64,000 bases of DNA, taken from assembly GCF_000261365.1 (NCBI RefSeq), contig NZ_AJVC01000004.1, positions 1 to 64,000 of the forward strand. The letters run 5' to 3'. The stretch is from Herbaspirillum sp. GW103. GTDB taxonomy: Bacteria > Pseudomonadota > Gammaproteobacteria > Burkholderiales > Burkholderiaceae_D. This document shows, one piece after another, positions 37,480 through 45,601 of the stretch. The position numbers and the translations under genes were made by a program. The stretch's first letter is position 1, and every line of letters starts with the position of its first letter. The notes under the pieces are model-generated. The model had not been told where the DNA came from, ran no database searches, and was given only the letters and a program-made list of their open reading frames with translations.

Positions 37480-38682
37480 TCAAGCCGCCGTCAGATGTGC
37501 CGAAGCGATGAAGTTGTCGAAGAAACCTTCACATCTGGCCAATTGCTCCAGCGTGACGAACTCATTAGGCTTGTGGGCATGGACGATGTCGCCCGGTCCG
37601 CAGATCACGGCCGGCATGCCGGCCTGGCCGAACAGCCCGCCTTCGGTACCGAACCCGACCTTGCGTGCACGTTCGCTGCCCAGGATGCGCAACGCCGAGC
37701 TCACCAGCGGATCATCGGGTGGCGTGCTCATGCCGGGATAGGCCGTGAGGGTCTCGAATTCGATGCGTCCTTGCGCGCCCTCGATCTGCATCTGCGGCAG
37801 CAGTTCCTGCTCGGCATAGCGCCTGACTTCCTCGAACACCTCCGCCGGATCGATACCAGGCAGGAAGCGATGCTCGAAGACGAACTCGGCCTTGTCCGGA
37901 ATGATGTTGGGCGCATTGCCGCCGTTGGAAAGCGTGGTGACGATGGAAGAGTACGGTACGTCGAAGTCGTAATCCTGCGCCTCCGAATTGCGTACGCGCA
38001 GGGCGATCTCGCGGATCTTCAGCTGCATCATGGCGGCATAGTCGATGCTGTTGATGCCCAGGTGCGGGCAGGAGGAATGGGCTGCATGACCATGCACCGA
38101 GCAGCGATAGGATCGCTTGCCCTTGTGCGCGATGACGGGCTGCATCATGGTGGGCTCACCGATGATGACGCCGGTGGGCCGGATGTCGTTCTGCTGCAGA
38201 TCGGCCAGCAGCTCGCGTACCCCGAGGCAGCCGACCTCTTCATCGTAGGAGAAAGAGAAGTGCAGCGGCGTGTGCAGCCTGTCCTGGGCGATGGCGGGCA
38301 GGCGCGCCAGGCAGACCGCGATGAAACCCTTCATGTCGCAAGCACCGCGACCGAATAGTTTGCCATCGGCCACGCGCGCCACGAAGGGATCGGAATCCCA
38401 GTTCTGGCCGGTGACCGGCACCACATCGGTGTGGCCGGAGAAGACTGTTCCGTAGTGTCCGGGACCAGCGTCGCCCAGGGTAGCGAAGAGGTTGGCCTTG
38501 CGCCGTTGCGCATCGTAGGTCAGACGGGTGGTGGCGCCGTGGCGCTCCAGGGTGTCGCGCACCCATTCGATGAGGCCGAGGTTGGATTCGCGGCTGATGG
38601 TGTTGAAGCCGATGAGGGTCTTGAGGATATCCAGCGTCGCCTGGGTCGGGGCCGCAGCGGCTGATGTCAGTGGTGCATTCAT
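37480..38682 (-). CDS. argE: Acetylornithine deacetylase (M20 peptidase)
   Basis: This 400-residue cytosolic zinc hydrolase makes ornithine in arginine synthesis. It shows the M20 metal site: GHTDVVPVTG, FGRGACDMKGF with bridging Asp, and SYDEEVGCLGVREL with the catalytic Glu pair; GEPTMMQPVIAHKG and CGPGDIVHAHKPNE follow. The ATG at 38682 (MNAPLTS) was chosen over a TTG at 38703. It stands alone. Confidence 0.92.
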   Translation of the reverse strand: MNAPLTSAAAAPTQATLDILKTLIGFNTISRESNLGLIEWVRDTLERHGATTRLTYDAQRRKANLFATLGDAGPGHYGTVFSGHTDVVPVTGQNWDSDPFVARVADGKLFGRGACDMKGFIAVCLARLPAIAQDRLHTPLHFSFSYDEEVGCLGVRELLADLQQNDIRPTGVIIGEPTMMQPVIAHKGKRSYRCSVHGHAAHSSCPHLGINSIDYAAMMQLKIREIALRVRNSEAQDYDFDVPYSSIVTTLSNGGNAPNIIPDKAEFVFEHRFLPGIDPAEVFEEVRRYAEQELLPQMQIEGAQGRIEFETLTAYPGMSTPPDDPLVSSALRILGSERARKVGFGTEGGLFGQAGMPAVICGPGDIVHAHKPNEFVTLEQLARCEGFFDNFIASAHLTAA

Positions 38683-39203
38683 GATGATGGTTTGCCTGTT
38701 CAAATCCGGAACGCCGGGCCATCGGACAGGAGGACAGATGGCGTGGGGGTTCCCTCAGAAGTGCAGCAAGCGGCGTGCCACGGCCTGCCCCTGCTGGCAT
38801 GGCGGCCAGCCGAGGCAGACGGCGCGGCTGCAGATCCCTGCGCCTGGTTCCCTGCCGTCTCATCGGACGGGATCGGCATTGATCCGGGGGATCGCTACCC
38901 TGCACGTGAAGGACTTAGCTTACACCGCAATACATGGCGTGGTTGGAGAGATGAAGGATTTTCACGGCTGGGGGCGGGGATGCGCGCTGGCGAGCTTGCC
39001 CTGTCATGGCCCATCGAACAGGCCGGACGGCCTGCTCGACCGCGAAGCCGGGCCGTATCAGGAAAATCCTGCTAGGCGCTTTTGCGCATTTTTGTCAGAC
39101 TGCTGCTGAAGTTTTGTGCCGGGAGAGGCGCCCGCAGAGGCCAGCATGGATTCCCGCAGCACAGGAATGGTGATCAGGGTCACTACAAGAGAAGGACAAG
39201 ACC
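38683..39203. other. Gap between argE and the receiver gene
   Basis: I support no gene here. An open frame at 38738-39109 (+) has AGGAGGA before its ATG but gives a basic, Cys/His/Pro-scattered sequence with no protein-like pattern. The region presumably holds the two divergent promoters. Confidence 0.5.
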
Positions 39204-39659
39204 ATGAAGCCGCCGATCATATTGATGATTGAGTCGAACGGCGAAGCAGTGGAGCTGGCGCGTTTTGCGCTCTGGCGCCAGAATTTTCACTGTGTATTGC
39301 AGTGGTATGACGAAGCAGACGCTGCCATCGAGCGACTGTTGCCACGCCGCCAGGAAGGGCAGGTGCAGTTACCGGGCATGATTTTCCTCGATCCGGGCAT
39401 GATGGAGAACAATGGCCTGGACTTCATCGAGGCCATGAGGGTGGGCCGCAACACGCGCGCGGTACCGATCGTGGTGTTTCCTGACAGTGATTACCCGCCG
39501 GAGATGCCGGCGCTGCTGGAAGCCGGTGCTGTGGAATATCTGCTCAAACCCGAGACGGCCCAGCAATACATGGATGTGGTAGTTGACCGTGCGCGGCGCT
39601 GGAGCAAGCGACGGCGCCGACGCGATTCGGCTGCGGTGAAGGCTGACGGGGATGGCTAG
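39204..39659 (+). CDS. Stand-alone response-regulator receiver domain
   Basis: This 151-residue protein has one receiver fold of the Rcp1-like type: acidic pocket MIESNGEAVELA, phosphoacceptor Asp in MIFLDPGMMENNGLDF, PIVVFPDS and LLKPET with the conserved Lys. One acidic-pocket residue is replaced (MIES rather than the usual DD). The C-terminus is strongly basic (KRRRRRDS). No output domain and no kinase gene are nearby, so it probably passes signals by protein contact. A terminator follows. Confidence 0.85.
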   Translation: MKPPIILMIESNGEAVELARFALWRQNFHCVLQWYDEADAAIERLLPRRQEGQVQLPGMIFLDPGMMENNGLDFIEAMRVGRNTRAVPIVVFPDSDYPPEMPALLEAGAVEYLLKPETAQQYMDVVVDRARRWSKRRRRRDSAAVKADGDG

Positions 39660-39672
39660 CGGCCCGACAAGA

Positions 39673-39707
39673 ACGCCGCGATCCTCGCAGGTCGCGGCGT
39701 TTTTTCT
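39673..39707 (+). terminator. Intrinsic terminator after the receiver gene
   Basis: ACGCCGCGA pairs with TCGCGGCGT around ATCCTCGCAGG and is followed by TTTTTC, 14 bases past the stop. Confidence 0.9.
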
Positions 39708-39741
39708 TGTGCCCGCACGCATGCCGGGGCAAAGTTGACGC

Positions 39742-39984
39742 TTATTTCTTCACGCGCGTGCTGATGTGGCCATCGAACTCACGCTGCGCTGCTTCCAGCC
39801 TCTTGAGGGCTTCCTGCCAGGGGTGGTAGTCGGCTTCCGTGAGCCAGGAACCGTCAGGATTCTGTTTCCACTGTTCCAGCTTGGCGGTCATTTTTTCATA
39901 TTCTTCCAACTGGGCGACCAGTAGCGATTCCATTTGCGTCTTCAGCTCTTCAGCGCGGGTGATCCAGGGATCCTGTTCTGACAT
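39742..39984 (-). CDS. Small coiled-coil protein of unknown function
   Basis: This 80-residue soluble protein is rich in Glu, Gln and Lys, with a heptad-like helix (AEELKTQMESLLVAQLEEYE), then a WLTEADYHPWQEAL segment and another helix. It has GAGAG before the ATG. I recognise no family. Convergent with the receiver gene across its terminator. Confidence 0.7.
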   Translation of the reverse strand: MSEQDPWITRAEELKTQMESLLVAQLEEYEKMTAKLEQWKQNPDGSWLTEADYHPWQEALKRLEAAQREFDGHISTRVKK

Positions 39985-40125
39985 GGGCGACTCTCTTTCG
40001 TCATGAATGAAGGTGCGGGAATGTTAACACGACCGCCAGCGTGTAATGAGCCACTAAAAAACCAGCACTAACTCTGCATCAAGGTCCAAGTTATGTATTC
40101 GTGTTTACAATCCAGAATGCACTGC

Positions 40126-40308
40126 ATGGACAGCGCAACCCTCATCAAACTACTCAAGGCCGACAGCTGGGCTCTGGTGCATACGGTCGGCTCGCACCAC
40201 CAGTTCAAACACCCGAGCAAGCCCGGCAAGGTGACGGCACCACATCCCAAGAAGGATCTGCCGCTGCCCGCGCAGAACAGCATTCTCAAGCAAGTCGGCC
40301 TGAAGTGA
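40126..40308 (+). CDS. hicA: HicA-family mRNA interferase toxin
   Basis: This 60-residue protein has the small double-stranded RNA-binding fold of HicA, with catalytic His in VGSHHQFKHP and the terminal KDLPLPAQNSILKQVGL typical of the family. An upstream in-frame codon at 40093 is less likely. It would cleave mRNA when free of HicB. The partner hicB follows after 17 bases but is short. Confidence 0.88.
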   Translation: MDSATLIKLLKADSWALVHTVGSHHQFKHPSKPGKVTAPHPKKDLPLPAQNSILKQVGLK

Positions 40309-40325
40309 GGCCAACAGGAGAACTC

Positions 40326-40577
40326 ATGCTCTACCCCCTCTACGTCCACAAGGATGCCGAAAGCGCCTACGGCGCGGCCTTTCCGGATTTTCCCGGTTGC
40401 TTTGCTGGCGCGGACAAACTGCAGGACCTGCCTGCCGCTGCGCAGGAGACCGTGGAAGCCCACTTCCATGGCGAGACCGAGCCCATTCCGCATCCGAGCG
40501 TTCCCGAGCACTGGGCCGGCGATAAGCAATTCCAAGGCGCCTACTGGTGGCCGAGCTCCATGGGAAAAACGATGTAG
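40326..40577 (+). CDS. hicB: HicB antitoxin, C-terminally shortened
   Basis: This 83-residue protein starts MLYPLYVHKDAESAYGA and continues with FPDFPGCFAGADKL and VEAHFHGETEPIP, a clear HicB RNase H-like domain. Usual HicB proteins of this type continue to 120-140 residues with a ribbon-helix-helix or HTH DNA-binding end. Here the frame stops after YWWPSSMGKTM, so the DNA-binding part is missing. The N-terminal domain may still neutralise HicA, but autorepression would be lost. AGGAGAA precedes the ATG. A 34-bp repeat begins 42 bases past the stop. Confidence 0.8.
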   Translation: MLYPLYVHKDAESAYGAAFPDFPGCFAGADKLQDLPAAAQETVEAHFHGETEPIPHPSVPEHWAGDKQFQGAYWWPSSMGKTM

Positions 40578-40619
40578 CTGAGAAGCTTTTGATCGCTTCT
40601 AGCGGCATGTCTCTAAAAC

Positions 40620-40653
40620 TGGTTGCGGCGGCGCGATTTGCCCGTTATCTACC
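40620..40653. repeat. 34-bp direct repeat, left copy
   Basis: It begins TGGTTGCGG and ends CCGTTATCTACC; 31 of 34 bases match the right copy at 42099-42132 in the same orientation. The pair brackets the lysE/lrp cassette. Confidence 0.75.
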
Positions 40654-40676
40654 CTTTAGAATCAAATAGCCACCTA

Positions 40677-41300
40677 TCAAATCACCAGGTGCAGAAGCGA
40701 TCCGAACGCGTAAAGTGCGAAACCGATCAAGATCAAACCGGAGAGTCGCGATACCCATGTCGTGAAGCTTTCCGGTAACCGCTGCCGCATCATCGCCACG
40801 CCACCGCTCAGGAAAAACCACCACAGAATCGATCCCAGGAACACGCCCGCTACGACAAGCGTTGCATTGAGCCCGCCGGCAGCCTCTGCCAATCCGAGAC
40901 CTGCAAACATCGCCGCGAAGGAAAGAATGGTCGCCGGATTGCTGATCGTCAGAAGAAAAGTCGCCGCCACTGTCCCGAGCAAATCGCGCGTACCAAGCTG
41001 CGCCGCCGCCCGTTTGGGTCCGGGCGTCAGATTTTTCCAGCCGAGCCAAAGCATGAACAGGCCGCCAATCAACTTGAGAGGCACATCGATCATTGCCAAT
41101 ACGGCGGCAAAAGCGGAAAAACCAATCGCCGCCAGACCCGCATAAAAAGCATCCGCAGCCGCCGTTCCCAACCCTCCAGCCACGCCGGACCAAAAACCAC
41201 GTTCGAGGGTGCGAGTAATGCACAAAGCACCGATTGGCCCCAGCGGGGCCGCTACCGCCAGACCGAGAAGCAGGCCTTTTCCCAGCAGCAGAATCTCCAT
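40677..41300 (-). CDS. LysE/RhtB-family amino acid exporter
   Basis: This 207-residue, six-helix protein has the LysE signature AVAAPLGPIGALCITRTLERGF near the start and TFLLTISNPATILSFAAMF in the middle. It probably exports amino acids. Its ATG shares one base with the stop of the upstream lrp-type gene (TGATG), so regulator and exporter are co-translated. Confidence 0.88.
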   Translation of the reverse strand: MEILLLGKGLLLGLAVAAPLGPIGALCITRTLERGFWSGVAGGLGTAAADAFYAGLAAIGFSAFAAVLAMIDVPLKLIGGLFMLWLGWKNLTPGPKRAAAQLGTRDLLGTVAATFLLTISNPATILSFAAMFAGLGLAEAAGGLNATLVVAGVFLGSILWWFFLSGGVAMMRQRLPESFTTWVSRLSGLILIGFALYAFGSLLHLVI

Positions 41301-41755
41301 CAGACCATTCCTTCCTTCAAAATAAAGGGACCATCCACGACAGACGACAAGGCGATAATCGTCTCGGAACGGGCGAGATAGCCATGCTTTTTCATGTCAG
41401 CCAGAAAGTCCTCAATCCCTGCTAGCGACCGCGTATGGATTTTGATGAGATAAGACCATGGGCCGGTTACGTGATGACACTCCGCGATAGCAACATGTGC
41501 GGCCGCATAACTGCGGAACGCAGCCTCATCGGCTTGAGGCGCAAGGGCAATCCAGACAAAGGCAAGAATCGGCAAATCCAGCAAATGCGGATCTGCATCA
41601 ACAGTCGTGCGGCGGATCGCGCCGTTTGCGGTTAGGCGGCGAATACGTTCATTGACGGCCGATGTAGACAGCCCCACCGCGCTACTAACATCTGCCAGAG
41701 AGCGCCGTGCGTCTTTCGCCAGAAATCCGATTATTTTGCGGTCAGTATCATCCAT
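41300..41755 (-). CDS. Lrp/AsnC-family regulator paired with LysE exporter
   Basis: This 151-residue protein has an HTH (DRKIIGFLAKDARRSLADVS, SSAVGLSTSAVNERIRRL) and a RAM domain (HVTGPWSYLIKIHTRSL). The ATG at 41755 (MDDTDRK) is preferred to the GTG at 41761. It probably senses an amino acid and controls the downstream exporter. It differs clearly in sequence from the acdR protein. Confidence 0.87.
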   Translation of the reverse strand: MDDTDRKIIGFLAKDARRSLADVSSAVGLSTSAVNERIRRLTANGAIRRTTVDADPHLLDLPILAFVWIALAPQADEAAFRSYAAAHVAIAECHHVTGPWSYLIKIHTRSLAGIEDFLADMKKHGYLARSETIIALSSVVDGPFILKEGMV

Positions 41756-42053
41756 GACCACATTATTTATTGTTTAAGTATATTTTTCAATAAAATTTTC
41801 TTAACGAGGCATGATTCGCGTGACTGCGATCATAGAGATGAGAAGAGCCTCAAGGCTAGCCCTACGGTGCATGCCGCGTGGACGCACTGCTCAAGAACTC
41901 GAAGACTCCGGAAAAGGAAAAACTTGAACTGGCGTTGTTGGCCGCTTGAGGAGATTGGGCTCGAAGCAACACTGGCGTAGCTGAATGCCGTAGCCACTGA
42001 GTTATAACTAAGCAGCTTTGATCTGAGGCATAAGGTGGCCACCGCCCGAAAAG

Positions 42054-42092
42054 CAAAAAACCGCTATCGACCAAGGCTGATAACGGTTTTCT
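42054..42092 (-). terminator. Bidirectional hairpin with T-runs
   Basis: AACCGTTATC and GATAGCGGTT pair with one mismatch. On the minus strand TTTTTTGC follows, so it can terminate the 290-residue gene. It lies just beside the right 34-bp repeat. Confidence 0.7.
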
Positions 42093-42098
42093 GAGATT

Positions 42099-42132
42099 TG
42101 GTTGCGGGGGCGGGATTTGTCCGTTATCTACC
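42099..42132. repeat. 34-bp direct repeat, right copy
   Basis: It matches the left copy at 31 of 34 positions. Read on the minus strand, its last part (AAATCCCGCCCCCGCAACCA) resembles the 3' end of a tRNA gene, and a terminator-like hairpin follows, as behind many tRNA genes. The rest of a tRNA is not present. Confidence 0.7.
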
Positions 42133-42165
42133 ATTCAGGATACGATGAAGTCACATCGCGCTGAG

Positions 42166-43038
42166 CTAAAGCGCCGCCCCTTTGTTTCCGCCATGCAATT
42201 TCTGCAACTGCACCTTTACCTCACGATCACGGCGGGCTTTCTCTTTTTTCTCCGCAGCCTCGGCTAGCACGATCTCGATGGCCATTCTCAAGATCGGCAA
42301 CGCCTTCTCACAAGTCGCGTTATCCCACTGATGGACGCCTTCGCTGAGCACAGGATAAAGTTCAGGCGTATCCGCCAAAAACTGAGGGATTCGTTCCCCA
42401 AGCATCTTGATACGGTCTTTGAATTTAGCGGATACAAATCGTTCTTTATCAAAATCCTTTTCTTCGGACTCGGCTTCCACCGACGCTGCTGCCACAAGAT
42501 TTTCGACTACCCGCCGAAGGTAGAGGAACGATGCGACGTTAAAACCATATGAAGCGAGAATTCCTGCCTCGCGATATTCTCTTCGAGAAATTTCATCCAG
42601 TAGCTCCTCTCTAACAGCAGTTGCAGGAAGCATGTCCGCCATTGACGGATATTGGCCGACCTTTCTCAGAGTCAACAAGTTTTTGTCGAAATAGAAATTA
42701 ACCTCAAATAGGTGTTGTGGATTCCGCGAACATGCATACTGAATAATAAAGCGTGCTGGATCAAGCCACCATTGGTTTGGGTCGCCATAATGACCTGCAG
42801 TATGAACCTTCACTTTATTCGTTGTAATTGCCACCCAGTCCGCGTCAACGCTGCGCTGCCAAGTCGTGTCTTTTTTGCAGAAGGGGCAATAATTATCGAC
42901 GTTCGCCGAAGTGTGACCGAGGTGGAGTGACCTCGCGTATTTACCCATGCTTTCGAGCTTTGCATCAGCAACAGATGTATAGAGCGGTGCCTTAAAGAGC
43001 AAATCAACAGGAGCATATTCCAAGGTCTGCGACTTCAT
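42166..43038 (-). CDS. Unrecognised 290-residue protein with CPFC motif
   Basis: A strong AAGGGGGGAGG ribosome site precedes the ATG. The N-terminal half has YCPFCKKDTTW (near 50-60) and a later lone Cys in YACSRNP, a pattern that might bind zinc with other residues. The C-terminal half is helical and charged (ASFLYLRRVVENLVAAASVE, then FKDRIKMLGERIPQFL) and ends in a Lys/Arg-rich coiled coil. The shape recalls DUF4145-like proteins of defence or accessory islands, but I cannot assign it. It lies in lower-GC DNA. Confidence 0.8.
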   Translation of the reverse strand: MKSQTLEYAPVDLLFKAPLYTSVADAKLESMGKYARSLHLGHTSANVDNYCPFCKKDTTWQRSVDADWVAITTNKVKVHTAGHYGDPNQWWLDPARFIIQYACSRNPQHLFEVNFYFDKNLLTLRKVGQYPSMADMLPATAVREELLDEISRREYREAGILASYGFNVASFLYLRRVVENLVAAASVEAESEEKDFDKERFVSAKFKDRIKMLGERIPQFLADTPELYPVLSEGVHQWDNATCEKALPILRMAIEIVLAEAAEKKEKARRDREVKVQLQKLHGGNKGAAL

Positions 43039-43447
43039 CCTCCCCCCTTATCTTGTCAAATTGAATATTATTTTACCTCATGCGGTAGGATGACTTTTTG
43101 CATACCTTTAAAGGGGTTGCTCAAAACGTTCCCCAAAAGACAACAATCTTCCATTTCTCTACAGCAGATATAATTCAATGGCTGAGCTGATGCACAGCTC
43201 GGCGGGCGGAATGCAATCCGCTATTAGGTGATTGAAAGCTTGATCTGGAAGTATGGAGAACGGGTCGCACCCGGGGTGGGCTAGGCCTGCTGAAACGCGT
43301 AATTCATGCGGATGGTGATGGTGGACATGAGCTGATCAGCCGCGACGAGGAAAACTCCAAATCATAACGGCTGAGCTTGTCGCTATTCTAGATATTGGGA
43401 CAAGCGGGCGCCTGGTCAAGGCGCCTTAAAAAAATGACGAGCTAATC
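43039..43447. other. Non-coding stretch right of the 290-residue gene
   Basis: No gene is supported. Near 43406-43424 GGCGCC occurs twice around TGGTCAA and is followed by TTAAAAAAA, a possible terminator-like dyad. Confidence 0.4.
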
Positions 43448-43465
43448 GCTCGTGCCGGCACGAGC
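43448..43465. repeat. 18-bp perfect palindrome
   Basis: GCTCGTGCC and GGCACGAGC form a perfect inverted repeat with no spacer, 18 bases before the 30-codon frame. It could be an operator or a recombination site. Confidence 0.6.
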
Positions 43466-43483
43466 TTTCTCCGGACCAAAATC

Positions 43484-43576
43484 ATGGCGAAAGTTAGTGT
43501 AAAGGTGGATGTGAAAGTCGATGCGGCAAAATGCCTCTGGTATGCGCTGCTTATCGTTCTGATCATCGTGACCTAA
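43484..43576 (+). CDS. Possible 30-residue single-helix membrane peptide
   Basis: This ATG frame encodes a polar half (MAKVSVKVDVKVDAAK) and a hydrophobic helix (CLWYALLIVLIIVT), then stops. It lies between an 18-bp palindrome and a perfect hairpin, which looks like a small transcription unit. The ribosome site is weak. Short hydrophobic peptides of this shape occur as type I toxins and as regulators of membrane proteins, but composition alone cannot prove it. Confidence 0.4.
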   Translation: MAKVSVKVDVKVDAAKCLWYALLIVLIIVT

Positions 43577-43583
43577 GGAAGAA

Positions 43584-43607
43584 GGCGTGACGGCTTGCCG
43601 TCACGCC
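43584..43607 (+). terminator. Perfect hairpin after the 30-residue frame
   Basis: GGCGTGACGG, loop CTTG, CCGTCACGCC is a 10-bp perfect stem. CTAACGCCTTT follows, a weak T-run. Confidence 0.55.
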
Positions 43608-43639
43608 TAACGCCTTTAAACCCGCCTTTTGCTTCTGCG

Positions 43640-43858
43640 CTACCTCTGTCCCGCAAGCTCCTTCATTTGCTCTGCGCGGTGGTACTTGTCGATGCAGGCG
43701 TTGAGGTCCCGCACGATGTCATCGCCCTCGAGGGCGAAATCGAGAAGAACATCAGCAGCCGCTGGCAGTAGGTCGGCTCTCGCTTCTCGATCCCCAGCGG
43801 CGGCAGCTTGGGCAGCGGCGGCTGCACTAGCCGCGTCGACGGCGACTGACAGGCGCAC
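43640..43858 (-). CDS. Doubtful short gene or gene remnant
   Basis: This GTG frame gives 72 residues with protein-like composition (LLDFALEGDDIVRDLNAC, then KYHRAEQMKELAG). The reading frame stays open for another 60 codons upstream without a good start, through FAKKIPLRNSKTSCLRPGA. That suggests the C-terminal end of a gene whose beginning is lost, rather than an intact gene. Confidence 0.3.
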   Translation of the reverse strand: MRLSVAVDAASAAAAAQAAAAGDREARADLLPAAADVLLDFALEGDDIVRDLNACIDKYHRAEQMKELAGQR

Positions 43859-44051
43859 AGCACCAGGGCGGAGGCAGCTCGTTTTGGAATTGCGGAGCGG
43901 AATTTTCTTAGCGAAATACGAATGTGGCTCCCGATCCTGATACAGTTTGCGATGCCCGCTACCGGCCGAGGCTGTGTAAAAACACCTTCCGGAATTTGAG
44001 GGACACGATTGCTGTTTGATAATTTGATAACCAAACTGATTTGGGGGAAAA

Positions 44052-45125
44052 GTGGCCGTAAAAATTTATGCCTTTTATAACAATAAAGGTGGCGTAGGAA
44101 AAACTACGCTCGCACAAAATGCAGCTTGCCTGTATGCAGAGCAGAACCCGGATAAGCTCGTGCTAGTTGTTGATCTTTGCCCGCAGGCGAATATCTCCCA
44201 GTTTTTGTTAGGCGGAGGCCATCACGGCTACAACGCGAATCAAAAACTGCAAGCGCAGGCAACACGCCGGAACATTGTTGGTTTTATGGACTGGTTGCTT
44301 ACGGGGAACTCTGCTTTTACCAGCCTCACTACCAGCTATCTCACACAAGTTCTACCGCTCAATCCGCAGGTAAGTAAAAATCTCTATTTAATTGCTGGTG
44401 ATTCATTCCTAGAGTCCCAAACATTGGCACTCAATTTCGCAACGATGAATCCTGGTAATGTCATGGCTTGGCAGGAGTATGTAACAGCAATACGCCGTCT
44501 TTGCGATTTGGAGCTTCAAAACTCTGCGTACAAAGAGATGACGGTATTTATCGATTGCAATCCGAGCTTCTCGATTTATACGCAGATGGCACTGGTTTCT
44601 TCGGATGCGCTGGTTATTCCGATGATGCCTGACTTTAGTTCGCTCGAAGGCATTAAGGGAATTTTGATGTTGCTGTACGGGAAATACCCTTCGGCAGCGG
44701 TGCGAAATTACGCAAGTAAAGTTGTGACTTTCTCGCGGCAGATTCAAACTTTTGGGCTAAATTTGCCAAAAATATTTGAGTTACCGTTTAATAATTTCAC
44801 GGTAAACGCAGGTGTTGCTACAGCGTTTGATGCAGTGAGAGAGGAATTGATCGACTACGTGCATCAGCAATATGTTAGTGATCCGTCAATCTTCTGGCCG
44901 CCAGCCGCTCCGGTGAAAACGAAGCAGGAGTTCGAAGCTCTCTATATCTCGAACGTCAAAGATTTCCACACTGCCGGCAAGGTCTCGTCCAGTCTCGGAA
45001 TCCCTATCCATCGTCTTCCAAACCAGACAAATTACGTGATGCCAAATGGCGACAACGTGAATATTCCATCGAGGAATTACGCCGTTTCTTTGCAGCATGT
45101 TCAAGACTTTGTCGCAAAGTTGTAA
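44052..45125 (+). CDS. Orphan ParA/Soj-like ATPase
   Basis: This 357-residue P-loop ATPase has a deviant Walker A, NNKGGVGKTT (10-19), VLVVDLCPQANISQ as Walker A-prime, and FIDCNPSFS as Walker B. It starts at GTG after GGGGGAAAA. The C-terminal 100 residues are unusual for chromosomal ParA. No parB and no centromere-like repeats are nearby, so plasmid or prophage origin, or a non-partition role, is likely. Base composition is lower in GC than the core. Confidence 0.85.
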   Translation: MAVKIYAFYNNKGGVGKTTLAQNAACLYAEQNPDKLVLVVDLCPQANISQFLLGGGHHGYNANQKLQAQATRRNIVGFMDWLLTGNSAFTSLTTSYLTQVLPLNPQVSKNLYLIAGDSFLESQTLALNFATMNPGNVMAWQEYVTAIRRLCDLELQNSAYKEMTVFIDCNPSFSIYTQMALVSSDALVIPMMPDFSSLEGIKGILMLLYGKYPSAAVRNYASKVVTFSRQIQTFGLNLPKIFELPFNNFTVNAGVATAFDAVREELIDYVHQQYVSDPSIFWPPAAPVKTKQEFEALYISNVKDFHTAGKVSSSLGIPIHRLPNQTNYVMPNGDNVNIPSRNYAVSLQHVQDFVAKL

Positions 45126-45601
45126 ACGCGTGACTGTCTGAAAGGTTGCTCCGAGATACACCACTGCCCATTCTACGCATGCGCCCTCCCGGCGCGCATG
45201 CGTCGTCCGCGAAAATGCCTCCTGAGTGCGTCAAAATGCGTCAGATTTTATGCCCGTCTGGCGGGGCGCCGGGCCAGGATGGGCAAGCTTCGGCGCCTGA
45301 CGCAAATTTGAGTCAAAACCGACCTATGTAGCGGGCAGGCGCGGGGTGGGGGCAACTGCGCGCGCCGACTCCGATACGCTTTAAAGTTGTTGTTTTAATA
45401 ATCTCTCCCGCATGTACGGGCTGCGATGACCTGGTGAGCCACAGATCTGGCCTGGGCCAGCATCGACGAGTTTGTCGCATTTGAGAGGCTGGTCCGTTAC
45501 TCGTCAGAGAAAAAATACATGGACACCCGAAGGCGGTGAAGAACAAGTCGAAGCCGCTTTCTGCTGGCTTTCATTGCCGGGTCAGTGGGACAAGCATACC
45601 T
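45126..45601. other. Gap between parA-like gene and ndvB
   Basis: I see no intact gene in these 476 bases. One inverted repeat (GCATGCGC/GCGCGCATGC) lies near 45177-45202. A 31-codon open stretch near 45445-45537 ending SSEKKYMDTRRR has no start and may be a remnant. Confidence 0.4.

Larger units (their letters stand above)
41762..42165. other. AT-rich gap after the lrp start, with no supported gene
   Basis: It contains the lrp promoter (AT-rich 41762-41805), one short frame near 41880 reading VDALLKNSKTPEKEKLELAL that may be a remnant of a larger gene, a hairpin, and the right 34-bp repeat. Confidence 0.5.

Noticed and set aside
38738-39109. Plus-strand frame with AGGAGGA before its ATG
   Set aside because: The product is basic and lacks any protein-like pattern; no conserved motif, and it lies in a promoter gap.
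42099-42132. tRNA gene suggested by the CCCGCCCCCGCAACCA ending
   Set aside because: No matching 5' acceptor strand, D-arm or anticodon arm is present, and the T-loop is not intact; kept only as a repeat.
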